Part shown: positions 1 to 13,372 of the stretch, in pieces
Layout: the number at the start of each line of letters is the position of its first letter
Numbering within the stretch: position 1 is the stretch's first letter
Assembly (NCBI RefSeq): GCF_905163445.1
Contig: NC_053182.1
Coordinates: 8,742,001 to 8,806,000 of the forward strand
Direction: 5' to 3'
Length of the DNA stretch: 64,000 bases
Origin: Pararge aegeria
Taxonomy: Eukaryota > Arthropoda > Insecta > Lepidoptera > Nymphalidae
The notes under the pieces: generated by a model
What the model was told of the DNA's origin: nothing
Databases searched by the model: none
What the model saw: the letters and a program-made list of their open reading frames with translations, nothing else
Translations under genes and position numbers: made by a program

Positions 1-359
1 TTTTGACTATCAATAAGATTTTAATTGTAGGTATATATTCTATGTAGTATTTAAAAACAGGTGACTAAAGTTAAGTAAAGCAAGCTTCACTTCAGACAAT
101 CACTCGTGCTTCAGACCGTCATTCGCAGTGAGTGATTAATGCTTTATTTTTATCTCATTCGCGGAACTCGTGACAATATTTTCTTGTATAATAATAGAAG
201 GGTATCGTTTTCCTATATTCGCAATTGAACAGTTTCTACAAAGCTGTGAAAAGAAACACCCATGCCAACGTGCCAGACAATTTTAATTGAATTTCCTTTG
301 TATTAAACAGTTCTTGTCTCACGAGATAAAATTATGAATGTTGAAAAACCTAGTCCGAA

Positions 360-530
360 TATAACGGTTTTATACAAATCCCGTGGAAACTTTTTGTTTT
401 CTGGGTATGGGAAAGTAGCCTATGCTACTCTCCGTCCTTTTAACTAACTCTTTGCCAATAATCTGGTTGATTGGTTGCTTAGTAGAGGCGCGTTGGAAGG
501 ACTCATATTATAAATGCACATTTATAATAT
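360..530 (+). repeat. Interspersed repeat family X copy
   Basis: Contains ATAACGGTTTTATACAAATC, CCTATGCTACTCTCCGTCC, TAACTAACTCTTTGCCAATA and a tail GCACATTTATAATATTAGTA, matching copies at 23331-23511 and 56396-56665. Confidence 0.65.
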
Positions 531-629
531 TAGTAAGCATTAAAAAATATGACAATAAATACAATTCTTGTAAGAAAATTAGGAAAGAACTTTCTTTACA
601 GCACAGAAGTATCATATATATACTATACA

Positions 630-878
630 CTACGACATTACACACATCGCCATCTAGCCCCAAAGTAAGCGTAGCTTGTGTTATGGGTACTAAGATAACT
701 GATCAATATTATAATGAATAATATACATAAATACTTATAATATAATATATGAACACCCTGAAGACACTGAAAAACATTCATGTTATAACACAAACATTTT
801 TCCAGTTGTGGCAATCGAACCCACGGCCTTAGACCCAGAAAGCAGGGTCGCTGCCCATTGCGCCAATCGGCCGTCAAA
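630..878 (-). repeat. SINE family 1, near-complete (copy A), tRNA-derived
   Basis: On the minus strand the head reads GACGGCCGATTGGCGCAATG (A-box-like) then GGCCGTGGGTTCGATTGCCA (B-box-like), the arrangement of an RNA polymerase III promoter from a tRNA gene. A short unrelated body ends in GCTAGATGGCGATGTGTG. Copy B at 30160-30405 is homologous over its length. Confidence 0.85.
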
Positions 879-1873
879 GTAGTGTATATGTAGTATTCAT
901 TTTGTTGTGGTCAGCATGACTGGGCAGGTTTGCTGACAAATTCGGCATTCTGAGCTTTTTTAAACTATAGATGTTGATGATGAGGACACCTTATTACTGT
1001 CATATATGGACATTCGCATAAAATAAGCTGTTCGTTTAAAGATATATGTTGGTTTCCATGTTTTCTTTTATAGCAGAAGCTTAAATTTTTTATAGCAATG
1101 GCGGACCATTGACTTTTCCGTCTCTTAGGAATAATGAAAAAAAAATGGGTAGTCATTCACAGACAGACATACGGATAGACTGACAACGAGATGCAATACA
1201 CCTAATATCCCTAGCCCTAATATCATAGTGATTAATGTCACTAGGTACTTAGGATAGTGCTGAGTGATTGTCTTTCACCAAATTTATAAGCATTTGGCTT
1301 TGACGGGATAATCAATAAAACATACGATTCTTTAAAAAAAAATGTTGTTAATTAAAAGTTCATGAACACCGACCGTATATGCGTACCTTAATAAAAATGG
1401 AAAGCTTCCCAAATTATTAAAGTTAGTAAAAAGTAATAAAAAAGAGAACTTAAATTCCACAGATATCCATAATTAGTAAACTGGTTCCCAGTTCCCTACT
1501 AACGGAAAATTCAGTGTATCGTAACTCTGTTTTAAGAGATTAAAGCTTTGGCCGCTCTTAATCCCGATCAAATCATCAAAATCGGATCGAATAATATTGG
1601 AGCTCTGCAAACGAAACGATGCTGTATTTGTAAAAGAGAAAATACTGCATTGGAACTGTTATTAAAATTACATTTTATATCCGGACTATTTGGAGTATAA
1701 ATTAAAAATAAAAATAAAATAAAATCATTTTATTTCAGGTATAAATATAATAACAGTTAAATGTCCAAAAATATTAAACATTATCCGGAATATGGTCTAT
1801 TTCTTTCCAAATGTCATTCAAACTAACCCTCATATTATTTAGTTATAACCTGTAACCTGTAACCCTAATATTA

Positions 1874-2010
1874 TTTAGTTATGTCTTTTGCCACCCTACC
1901 AACTAAGACTAACGTGAGCGATTTAGCGTTAGAGTATGATACCGCGTTGACGCCGGTGAGAGGTACGGGTTTAACTTCTATACTCCCAACAGTTAGCCCA
2001 TTAACATCAT
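1874..2010 (+). repeat. SINE family 3 fragment
   Basis: Carries TTTTGCCACCCTACCAACTA, GCGATTTAGCGTT and CAACAGTTAGCCCATTAAC, eroded versions of the body of the repeat at 56077 and 21530. Confidence 0.5.
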
Positions 2011-2040
2011 GAACGCATTATTAGCATTATGCGGAAATCT

Positions 2041-2104
2041 TAAATTAAGCTTAATTTGCCCGGAGTATTTCGCGGAGTATAGCAAATTAAGCTTAATTTT
2101 CATA
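2041..2104. repeat. Palindromic ATTAAGCTTAAT repeat, shared with 18250-18290
   Basis: Two inverted copies of AAATTAAGCTTAATTTGC flank CGCGGAGTAT sequence. GGAGTATAGCAAATTAAGCT recurs in inverse orientation at about 18253-18283, so this is a piece of an interspersed repeat. Confidence 0.55.
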
Positions 2105-2106
2105 AT

Positions 2107-2122
2107 AGATAGATAGATAGAT
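2107..2122. repeat. GATA microsatellite
   Basis: Short run of TAGA units (ATAGATAGATAGATAGATG). Confidence 0.7.
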
Positions 2123-3644
2123 GTTTATTTGCATAATACACACGTTTTACATAGATTTCATTTCAATGTCAATTGCGAAGTCACAGTGTATTGCCATTAG
2201 CTGGCGTGCAAATATTACAAGCCATTGGTTGCAATTAACTCAGAATCAATTTAAAAACATGCAATTTTAATACGATACAATAATACAATCAGAAACATTA
2301 ATTGAAAATTCGTATGAATATATTAAGTATTCAAAAAAACTAGTTCCAGTTCAATGTGTTATACCTACTTGCATGGTACTAATGCTTAGAGAGTGCTCAC
2401 CGAGCCAAGTTGGAACCAAATCGGTCTTAGATCCATTTCATCTACGCGAGAGAAAGCTTTTATGTCCAGCAGTGGGATATCATTCAGCTATATGCTGATA
2501 AATAGTTTGAAAGTAAGCTTTTTATAAAGCTAGTTTTGAGATTTATATAATATTTCTCTGTTGAGAAAATGCTTCTTTGATCTCTGAAGGTCTTCTTCAA
2601 ATATTTATCAAATTTCAATAATGTAGTGTATAAATAATGTAGTAGAGTTATATCAATCAAATATAATAATCAAAATCGGATCAGATTTTTTGCGACGAAA
2701 ATATGGTGAAACAAAACAACGCATCTTATTGAAAACGTTCTTCATTTATTGTCTGTTTTAATAGATATCTATATTTTTTGATATCAGCGGAAATAAACAA
2801 CATTTTTACTTCAAAACCAGTATGCTATAATAATATGGATAGTTGTAAAATTATATCGATAGCTAAACAAGATTAGACGCCATAAAAATGTTTCAAATAG
2901 AATCCATTAGGTTTCTAACTTCAACTATAAAAATAATGTAAGCAGTTGATATCTTATAACAAAATGCACATAAGTAGCGTTATACATGGCTTAGGGCAGT
3001 CGTCAGGAAACTTTCAGCGGCCTCTGGATCCGTGCCAAAGATTCTGATGGCTATTTTCGCGTCATCCACATGAATACCATCACAGCGGCGGCCCCTATCG
3101 TGAAGCTATATCACTACGCATGCTTGTGGATACGCAATAATGGGATAGTTTATTAATTTATCTAGACTTACTAATAGAAATGATACAGTTCTTATGAATA
3201 GGGGGGGGAAGTGTTACCTACAATATCCTTACTAATATTATTAATGCGAGTGTGTTCCTTTGTTTATGCTTCGATCACGTAGCAACAAAACAAAGGATGT
3301 GATTTTTAAATATAAATTTAGAAATTGGATTTACCTTAAGATTAATTTCCGTATATAATCTTTGTGCTAATAATAAAAATAGCTTATTATGATACTACCG
3401 TATAGGCTTGGTATAAGCTATAGGATGCTTTTAATCCCAAACCAACTTGTAATGTTATAAATAAGAAGCGTTTATTTGTTTTTACCGCAAGTAATGAACC
3501 TATCACGAAATTTTGCATACACGGTATCAGGGGTACATAAATAGGGTTTCTATGATTCAGAAAAAGAGGACATTTCTCGAGAGGTAGAAAAATTAATTTT
3601 CGAAGAAGACAACTCGAATTGATAACCCAAACTTGTAATAACAT

Positions 3645-3686
3645 AATAATAAATAATAATAATAATAATCATAATAATCATTATCA
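3645..3686. repeat. AAT/ATC-rich microsatellite
   Basis: Tandem AAT units grading into AATCAT units. Confidence 0.7.
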
Positions 3687-4469
3687 TAACGCGAGTATAG
3701 CCGCAAGCACACGTTAGTTTCCATTAAAACTTCGAATAATAGTGTTATATATTGGTCTGTTCTACTTTCACGCAGCATTGTTGGCACTTATAACATTAGT
3801 AGGGCCTACTAACTGCCGGACAAAACTGCGAATACAACTTGTCCATAAGAACAATAAAATATTTCTTTAAATCCAAGAATTATTCGTTGTCCAATTAAAA
3901 AATGTAATAGTAAGCCGAATTGCATATAAGTAACTCTATTAAAATCGTTCGACTAGTATTCATTATCCCCCTGTCTAGTTTTACATTCTTTTGTTAGCGA
4001 CAGTCGTTGCATGAATAAATTGTTTTTCAACGTGATTTTGAGAATTGAACACTCTGAACTAACTGGTAGGTCAAGATCCCTTTCTCATAGAAAACGCCAT
4101 TGTGCGATAGTAAAAGGCGTGCATTATTATTAAAGGGCGCAGATCGGGTCGCTCGTGGGTTTATAGCACAGTATGCACCATTGAATGCTTTAGTTAAGCT
4201 CTTGTTCGAGATTTTAAGATCGGTTCACACGTAGCGTTATAGCTTCTACACGAACACAAGTAATGACGTGTTCTTGAGTACCACTAGGTCCTTAGATTTT
4301 CTGCGGAATTAAATCTTTGCTGCATATCTTGATATGACGTAAATTTTTACAACTCTTTTTAAAACTGATAATTGTAAGGCTGAAAACAAAAGTGCTACGT
4401 TTAGAGAATCAGAGCCATCACAAGGATTAAAAGATTACGTATTGACGTCGCTTACAACATTACATAATA

Positions 4470-4845
4470 GGTTGGGGAAAATGTCTTTTCGCCTTAAAGT
4501 ATGTATGAACTTGTAATAAAATCTCTTTGGCTATACAATTTGTATCTGGCTGGTTTTGGTATCATTAAAAGTTTTCATTTTAAAGAAGATAATTCCCAAT
4601 TCAAATTAGGGAAATGTGTGACTTTTATTGTGAAGATGAGTGAATCTAATAAAGAAATTCGATTCATCTTTAAATTTTTGTAAAAATGCAACGCAAGCCG
4701 CGAAAAAATTTTGCGATATATATATGGACCTAGTGCAGCGTCTGTGAGAGTAGCACAAATTTTGTTTAAGCATTTTCAATCCGGAAATTTTGATGTCAAA
4801 GATGCACGTCGCTCTGGTCGCCCTATTACGGATAAAACGGTGCCA
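4470..4845 (+). mobile_element. Truncated mariner element with transposase N-terminal remnant
   Basis: The 5' end GGTTGGGGAAAATGTCTTTT resembles mariner terminal repeats. A broken transposase frame follows from the ATG at 4636: MSESNKEIRFIFKF, then after a stop NATQAAKKI, YGPSAASVRVAQ, FKHFQSGNFDVKDARRSGRP. These are the helix-turn-helix modules of mariner transposases. The DDD catalytic domain and the 3' end are missing, so it is inactive. Confidence 0.85.
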
Positions 4846-4963
4846 AAAGTGACTGGGCACCGGCTGCAGGTTTCTTAACTACTATTACAATGTAATTTGT
4901 AGAAACTAAAACTTTTTAATATTTTTCAATAGCTTAAAAAAAATGCTTCATGTGCATCTGCCC

Positions 4964-5606
4964 TAAAAGAGTTGACCGCGCCTTAAGGTCTTTGTATGTA
5001 TGTGTATGTATGTGTGCCCCTGATTAAAATGCGTGTGCTGTCATTGCCCTAGTCCCGTCATCGCCCCCTCTTATTTGAAACAATGAAAGGAACCTGGTTA
5101 ATGTTAGCTCTGTTTACATACCCTTATGATTTAATGAGATCATAAACGGCAGTGGCCTTTTTGTTAAAAATTCTCAAAATTGGGTAATTCCAACGTAATG
5201 GAAACTTCATATGATTTGCTCCAAAATTTTTACTTAAAGCTGATTTCATTTGGCGATATTTAAGCGATACAATCTTATTTGCATTCAGATAAATCCTCAT
5301 TTAGAAGAGGCGTTTTGGTACTACGTAATTAAAAAACATAATTTTCTTTCTAAACCAAATCTTACTAAAAAAACAAATACCGACTACTAAATAAATTTTG
5401 ACCATTTAAAAAAGGCGTTATAGAAGTCACCTTTTTTTTTTTTCAAAAAATAGCCAATGTCACTTGGAATTATATAAGTATTTAGATTCCTTGCGTCACA
5501 TATCCAAATCCGTTCAGCCATTTAGAATTTGTGGTGGGATAAACAAACTCATGTACATACGTACGTAAACCCTCAAAAAATATTGCATTTCTTTTTAGGG
5601 CAGTCG
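4964..5606. repeat. Possible MITE with short inverted ends
   Basis: CTGCCCTAAAAGA near the left end is matched by TCTTTTTAGGGCAG near the right end, enclosing about 640 bp of non-coding DNA with a TATG microsatellite. No target duplication was recognised. Confidence 0.3.
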
Positions 5607-6944
5607 CGTAGTAAATAAATAATCCAAGTTCATATCATATTGGTTTAAACTAAGAACATACAGAACAGTACAGAAGCGGAGTTAAATTACAACTACAACT
5701 GTTCCAAACTAACCTTAGTCTCAGACATACTCGTAGACAGAGCCGCCATAAGCCTATTGCTGTGCTGCATATACGGAATTCTATATTAATATAATATAAA
5801 CTTTCAATGATGTTTAAGGAGCAAAACGTGTTTCATAAATGACGCGTCAATAAGTCGTCACAAAACTAAAAAACATGGGAGAATAAACAGTGATCTTCCG
5901 AACTTCTTTCCGAAATTCTTTTTATTCAATAGATTTACAAAATGTAATTAAAACCCCCTAAATAATTAAGCACAATATATAGTTACTAATATATCAAACT
6001 ATAAATAGTTGTATTCTTGCTTTGATACTGATAATTATATTGTGAGGCAATATTGTTAATGTTTTCGTAAAGTCAAGCTTCGAGAGTTCCAAGCGCACTC
6101 AGGTACTAGAAAACCATAACTACCTCAGACGGGTAGATTTTTCAATTCCGTAAGGAACCATTGTTTGTAATAATATAATAAAGTGTTCATTTCTCTGAAC
6201 ACAGTAAATATTTCTCGTCTCTCTGTGGGTTAGCGGTTTGCTAAAGCAAGATCGTAGTAGTATTTATTTTTCTTAGGCAGTTATCGATTTATTGTGATTT
6301 ATTATTAACTAGGTTTTTTTTTTCTTAAAAATTATTGCCACTTTCAAGTTCATGAAATATTAAAATTGTAATCTAAAACACGAATTTAAAAATGTAAAAT
6401 ATTAAAATAATTTATTGTGAATTGTAGAGTTGTGGCGGAGCTGTCTAATAACATTTTTTGTCACTTCACAATATATGGAATCATAAATAACTGGACTCCG
6501 GACATAACCGTCAGTAATGCAGAATGCGACATAGCTGTCTATGTGAATAGAAGATTAATGCGTACTTTAACAATCTTCCAAATAATTTCTGAAATTATAT
6601 TAATTGGCATTGCTGCCAATTCTGTGGTACCTACACAGATCTGCAAAGTTACCAAATTTACAGGTTTAGAATTAGTGCTTTCCCAAGGTGCTTTATTATT
6701 CCATACAAAAAATATGTATAAAGGATGGCTTTAAAACCTGCCAATTTATATTAACTTAGAAAATTGTGGGCAACAGAATAATTTCATCGTCTAATAATAG
6801 ACAATATATATCGTCACATATCATACTTTGCTGAGTTTCTGGCTGGCTTCTTCTCAGTATAATCTGCCTTCCGATCCGGTGGTAGAGTCGCTAAAAACAG
6901 ACGGAATAGACTTTTCAAAAGTGCTTATCAACTAGGCCTATTTC

Positions 6945-7215
6945 AAATAGAGCGGTGATAACTTTTTAACGGTGATTATCTTTGGATTTCGATCCCCGCA
7001 CGCACGTCTAACTTTCGGATTTTTATGCGTTTTTAATTTTAGCAATTCAATATAACTAGCTACAACTGTGAAGCAATACCGCGCCGGGGGGATGCTTTCA
7101 TGCCTCAGACTTCACCATAATGTTCTCAAAGGCTTGTGCAATCTAGCAACCCGAACTCGGCTAGAGAGGAGGCCCATACCCTGGTGTAGACGGGTAATGG
7201 GTCGATGATAATGAT
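6945..7215 (+). repeat. SINE family 2, diverged copy
   Basis: Shows GAGCGGTGAT, GATTTCGATCCCCGCACGCA (B-box-like), CATAATGTTCTCAAAGGCTT and a GATGATAATGATGA tail, in the same order as the copies at 27430-27702 and 59500-59690. Confidence 0.65.
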
Positions 7216-7369
7216 GACTTTAAATAAAAATATATATTTTTTTTTTAGTTTGAAAAGCATCGTGCTATTGAATTCATATCGTGTAATAATTCATTAGAAT
7301 TAATTGAAGGACCCTTGGATTTGAAACACATGACTAAAGTCAATAAATTTGTAAAGAAACAATAGCGTC

Positions 7370-7530
7370 TTGAACAAGGCGTGGATGTCCGTAGTTCTGT
7401 CGGTATTGTGCGAGCGGCGGCCGGGGCAGGGCAGCGCGGACGATGCGGCCATTGAGCCGTGTCGGATCCGCATAATGAGATGCAGTGTTCCTCCAGATGT
7501 GGCGCAGGCGCGGCCCCGACACTTTTTGTG
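7370..7530. other. GC-rich segment, unidentified
   Basis: It stands out from an AT-rich background and is open in several frames on both strands because of its composition. No protein family is recognisable. Confidence 0.3.
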
Positions 7531-8639
7531 CTCCCCTTTTTTTCCTACGATTTTTACCACTGGCAATGTCACGTCGTGTCGCTCACACAAGTTGCTGTTA
7601 AACCTTTAAACAAAAAAAAACACATTTACGATATTTACCCCAAGTTACTGCAAGGCCTGGTTGTTTCACTTCCAAATAACAATAAAAGCATTACATAAGC
7701 TATACATAAGACATTATTTTTTGGATAGCGTAGATGTGATCAAAATTATTAAAGAAAGCACCTCCGCATATTACGAAATTGAAATTTAACAAACAGACGA
7801 TCAAATTACACTTATTTTTATCAATATGGGTTTTTTAAAAAGTTTCGTAAAGATATATAATATGCGTAATAACAATAATAATATAATGAGCCGGTTATCT
7901 CTTTAAATTGGTGTTATGCCAAACTCCTGTAGTGTTAATTACTTGGGCACATTTTTTTAAATTCTAACCAACTTACATATATATGTAATGTTACATATAA
8001 GACTTTTAAGACATAATTAGTGTTGAATATCCTAAGCCTTGTATGTACTATTATCGTTATATATTCTATTGAAACGGAACAGTACCCAGCAACACCCTGC
8101 GTTGGTATATTTAGGTAGCTTTCAGAAGTGCTACCTACACCGCACCAGATGTTAGTTTACGACAGCTTGCGTCTTATAAATACCCCGCTTTTACTGGAAT
8201 AGTTAAATTTTTATTCAAAATTTATGCATTTTTAAACTGATTCAAGTTTGTTGTTAAATTTTAATTTGGTAGTCAATATTATGAACGAAACTATCAGTTA
8301 GTGTTCCAATGTTAAGAATATAAAAAAATCTTACGATATCCATAATTAATGATCAACTTTGGCTCACACGTTTGGTACGTAAAAGATTTTTCACACTTTG
8401 ATAAAAACACAAGTTAATCCTTATTGTTTCACATGTTGTCGATGCACGACGATCCCACTCAATCACGCCGGCATACCAGCGCAGCTCCATACTTCTTTAC
8501 ATTCCATATGAATTTAATACTATGGGAAGTAAGGAAGCACGGAACTAGCGCAAGGCTATGTGTCTTCTCTCTTGTAAATGTTGCGGTCCCTTGCGGTCAC
8601 ATTCTTGATGACGATTGCACGATAAGGTCGCTATTTCGA

Positions 8640-9130
8640 TGGCGCCATCACTAGTAGGATGGCAATGCGACCACTACGCGACGGCAGCTTGCGGAGACGA
8701 GGTGGTTACGAGCGACACAGCTTCTTGGCAGCCCGTGGGGTACTGACGGCGTGATCAGTGCGCACGCGCAGTCCAGCTCTAAAAATGGAGTCAACCGGCG
8801 GAGTTCGCTTTCGAGTCGCGAGTACCATCCATTCCAAATTTGTATTTTCCCAAAATAGATCCGACGGCGGGCGTCCGTCGGATCGGTTACTCAAACGTGC
8901 ACCGACCTGCAGCTTGCGGCAATTTGAAATGCACGACGCGCGGTGGAGTCCCGATCGCGGACTCGCCGGAGGCTCTTATGTAAGGAACTGTAAACCGCGC
9001 CGCGTGACGACCGTATCCAAAATAAACGTGCACGCAGAATACGACGCCGACGGGCGCCACATGTGCGCGCTCCCGTCAGCGTCCCGATGATCGTGCTGGA
9101 GGGGAGGCTATTATTAGTTGTACACCATCC
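8640..9130. other. GC/CpG-rich island with a strong hairpin
   Basis: About 490 bp rich in CG dinucleotides. It contains a perfect 10-bp stem, GATCCGACGG (8858-8867) and CCGTCGGATC (8875-8884), around a 7-nt loop. A 110-codon frame (8758-9090) shows no recognisable domain. It could be a promoter with a 5' UTR exon of an unseen transcript. Confidence 0.35.
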
Positions 9131-11016
9131 ACCACTGTCACCTCCCGCGGGGTAGTCACGCTATACATAGTTTCCATTGCGAGATCTGGCAATCCTCATC
9201 GTTCACTGACCTCCCCTGAAAAAGTTTTACAACAAACACAGCAAAAGACTAATACAAATTTCATTAAAATAATTGTCTGTGAAATCTATTCGGATAGTAG
9301 AAAATAAAACCAAATAATTTTTCATAGTAAAGTAGGTACGTAGGTACATCCATTGAACTTATGTTTGCAAAGTTGAACTATTGAACTACTAGTGCAGGCG
9401 TATTGTGGCCGAGAATTTCCGCCGTTGGCTGTAAAGCTCGCCTGTACGTTCGCTAGTCAATAAAAGAATTTTGGCAAACTTTCGTAGACAAACAAGTGGG
9501 ACGACAGCCAACTCATCTTTTGTCTACTTGAAAGCAACATAGTGCAAGCATTTTTGATATCACAATGTTTAACGGCTGTAAACAGGAAACATTTAGTCTT
9601 ATGTGAAATTACTCGAATGCGATCTATTGAGGAAACTCATAGCGCGTAGCTGTTGATGTTCATACCGCTTCCTAAATTATTATTTTTTTGTTCAGAACTT
9701 TCTTTGGTTTTCAATAAAATTGTATGTGATCAAGGAAGATGCGGTCCTAATAAAGAATTGCGATGCTGTCCGCAGAGCATGAACGTCCAAAGAGCGCCTG
9801 TTGAATATTAATGTGACATTGTTATTGGCCACTGTCGCCCGCTGCTGCCCCAAACGCATATTTCCATAACTTACTATTCTGGATCCGCGGGGAATCAGCG
9901 CAATGTAGAATATGATCACTTGCCTAACTAATATCGGCCCTATAAACTCTGTCGCGATCGTACGTCAATTATTCATTACGTGGAATCAGTAAGCAGGCGA
10001 ACGGTCTTAGCAACTATTCTAGAACGCTCAATTGATCAATGCAGAGCCCGCAATGATTCACGGCTCGATTGTTTCGTATGTATACAGACAACACTTTAAT
10101 GCGGCGCTTGGCGGTGCGACCTCTGCCTTTAGTTATAGACGAATAGCGGCTGCACGCATCATCATAGAAATTTTCATTTCTTACATAAAGGAGTTTTAAC
10201 GTTGTTACCTATGCCTATCTGCAGAGTGCAAGCTACCATCAAGTGCCAAACATTCCCAAGGCTGGAGGTTAATTAGAAGCTACGCACGCATTTATAATAT
10301 CCAAAGCCATTTTTAATAGCAATAATTGACGGACCAAGTTAATGCCCCATCTGATAGTACGATAAAAACCATCGCTTATAAACAAAGAGAAACATGACCA
10401 TGAGATGCCGTTAAGACGGGAACACAGAAATGCTGCTTGGCGGCAGACGGCGGTAGCACTTTCGCCGGACGAGCTCTGTCACAAAACGCTCTACTAGTAC
10501 TACAAAACAGTACCGCCGACATAGCGTAACCAACAAAACACAGGAGGAGAAGGTTCATTTAAATATTTTTACGGATAAATGTGTTGTTAATATTTGTAAT
10601 TGAATAATTTAGTAGGGTTATTCAAGATAACATTAAAAAAATAATAATTAAATAGCTTATATAATTTGATAACAACGGTTAGGGTACGATATAAGTAGCT
10701 CTAATAATAGCATCGCCCGCTTTTACTAACAAAAGAAAATTTTGGCTTGTAAACGAACCTACCCATTTTCGAAATATTAAAATTAGCCAGGTTTTTCAGA
10801 ACATAACTGTTCCCTGAAAAGTGCGCCTTATCTACCTTAATAATTTATTTAACCGAAATTCGTTATAGATTGGGTTTATCCCATACAAACTGAATATATA
10901 TCCGGGATTAATGTACGAGTACGTTGCATTTTTGCTGCGTGAAAGAATGAGAATCAAATCAAATTCGTAAGGATACGTATGGTGTGGATTTGTTTAAGCT
11001 CTTGATTAAAATAGGA

Positions 11017-11064
11017 CAGGAGATTGTTCGCAACTTACACAAGTAAGTTGCGAATAATCTCCTG
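11017..11064. repeat. Near-perfect 22-bp hairpin with 4-nt loop
   Basis: CAGGAGATTGTTCGCAACTTAC (11017-11038, given here only to show pairing start and end CAGGAG..CTTAC) pairs with 11043-11064 with a single mismatch around ACAA. Confidence 0.8.
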
Positions 11065-11219
11065 AAAACGGTAATAACGTAACATATTAAATCAATGACC
11101 TAAAAGAACTACATTTTGTGAGATATTTTGTAAGATACGAATAATTTAACACCACACCACAAAAAGTTTAATCCTCTTGAAATCTAGGTAGTTGTTTTAA
11201 AATAAAAACTTAAGTTTTG

Positions 11220-11292
11220 TAAACGTCTTTGGGGCCCCTTATTAATAAATGTGGTGTAACGTCAAAAACGTGATCTAGTATTTTGTAAACCA
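11220..11292 (+). repeat. Short interspersed repeat, copy 1
   Basis: CCCCTTATTAATAAA and CTAGTATTTTGTAAACC occur here and in the same order at 14094-14142, with different spacing. Confidence 0.5.
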
Positions 11293-12579
11293 CGTGTTAC
11301 TTCCATTATTCCTATATTTTTCATCCTGCATTGGTCAATTTACCGAGTTGTTTTAAAAAGAACAAAAAAATATGGGTATTTTATTATTTATAACTGTTGA
11401 ACCTAGCGATTTTAAACTATTTATAACTATTGATTTAAAATCTTTAATATCAACTCTAGTTTCAGCCTTTTAGGGGTGGATTCTTGTATAATACTTTCTG
11501 ACCTGTTGCTTAGGCAAGGACACAAAGGTTGCACCCTATTTTAACACTCTTTAACGTGTTTTCATTACAAAAGAGTTATACAGGTATACTAATGTTTAAA
11601 ACGATTACCTTAAAAGCTGATTTTTAAGATTTCCCTGTCTTAAAAAACTTTCTTGCAAGACCCCATTTCATTCCTGAACCCAACAATTTACGTAATTCTT
11701 AGCAGCCTGGGCCCCATAGAAAACCTACATTCTAAACTTTAAGTGTAGATTGTTAATATATCCAGAGATTTCATGGGCAGCAATTGATTGACCCCGCGAT
11801 TACAGCGATTGAAGCTAGATTTTTTATACATATTCTTAATAGAAGCAAACGAAGTAGTAGAAGTACTAGTTTCTGGAATAAGTGCTTTCAAACACTAACT
11901 CTTTAGCTTTTTAATATATGTATTGATACATTTTTAATATCAATGAAAATATCATATAAAAAAAGTAAAACGAGAGAGATCCTTAATTATATTAAGTAAA
12001 CGGAGAACTCGTAAACACTAGCATAAATCGGAAGTCACGCTAAACTGAAGTAGATAAATAAAATTAGCCAATACCGAACATAACTTCACTGTATAGGAAC
12101 ACCACCATAACGTAATATCATCCCTTAGCCCTTAGTTGTAGATACCAATATCGTATAACCAAATTATGTACTTAAGCCTTAATGTCAAAATGTTTTGGCA
12201 AAAACAAGGCATAAAACTATTTTGTAGAGATTACTATAATAGACACACAGGGTCTATTGGCAATTTGGGAATTAATTGCCTACTAAAATTAAATTTTATG
12301 ACATGACTGACGGCGAGCAGTCGACGGCCTATAACATATTACCACATTATATGAAAATAGACACTTAAATGCCTGAACACAATGTTCTAGTAAAATTTTC
12401 AATAAACTACTAGTAAAACGGAGTACTACTTATTACAAGTAATATTTTACTTTAAGAGTAAATCAGAGATTAGTATTATTCGTTTAATAATCTGCGATTT
12501 GCTGTGAATACGCCGTGAGGGGGTGGGAGATGAGAACACAGTTGTCACCGCCAATCTTTTTCGCGCGGGTGCCGTACGA

Positions 12580-12905
12580 GGCGACTAATGGAATATAAGG
12601 AAGAGCGGGCAGCAGCGTCCTGGGTGGTACTACTACCATCTACTGCGGTCAACAACCCGCCTGCCCAGCGTGGTGATTATGGACAGATCCTCCAATTCGG
12701 AGAGGCCTTTAGTCCAGCAGTAGAATGTAATCAGTGGCAGTGCACTTCATACATGCACAAAAGCGCTGCCTACCCTATTATTTTCATATAACTGGCAACG
12801 GAGGAGGATTAGAGATTTTATGCCATTTTAACGCTCTATGTTTAGCCTGGTCCAAATTTCTGTGCACGCCACTGACTGTAATAGGCTTTTGATGAGGATG
12901 ATGGA
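12580..12905 (+). repeat. LINE 3' tail remnant
   Basis: Contains CCCGCCTGCCCAGCGTGGTG, GAGAGGCCTTTAGTCCAGCA and, near the end, GACTGTAATAGGC with GATGAGGATGATGG, in the style of lepidopteran LINE tails. Confidence 0.5.
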
Positions 12906-13372
12906 TCTCTCATTTTCTGAGCAGTCAGAGGTTTTTAATAACTATTTACAATTACCAAAGCTCTTATTGCCAAGAAGAAAGAATGTTTACAATACGCTTG
13001 ATTTATTCTTTCTAAGAAACGTCTTCCTTGAAGATATGTCATATTGAACCACGGAAAAGGCCCTATCACATACGCACAGAATAAAAAGTGCCATGACAGT
13101 TTTAGTGGCGTAATTAATACGATACAATAATTTATAAGCTTACACATCATGCCGCACCCGGACCCTGACGGGATGTTGCCGCGCGAAGCGATGGTTCATT
13201 GGCTGTAGTAGGTAACCTATTACTCACAGCACACAAGGCCTCGGGTACGGTCATGAATACTTTGGTAGGAACTCAACTGAACGCAAGAGCAGCTGTAGCC
13301 ATGTGCTTTAAAATGATTCCCGGCAAAAACGGAAACCGTGTGCATTTGAAAACAAACCTGTTACTTCATGAG

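Noticed and set aside
780..870. tRNA gene-like A and B boxes
   Set aside because: The sequence does not fold into a full cloverleaf and is repeated at 30300-30400. It is the head of a SINE.
638..877. 79-codon minus-strand frame
   Set aside because: It lies entirely inside a SINE copy and reads across its tRNA-like head.
6417..6734. 105-codon frame in the left gene-free region
   Set aside because: It begins at GTG, has no recognisable domain, and lies in AT-rich sequence without splice or promoter context. Likely chance.
7300..7698. Overlapping frames on both strands around a GC-rich patch
   Set aside because: They result from base composition. None has a recognisable domain or consistent exon signals.
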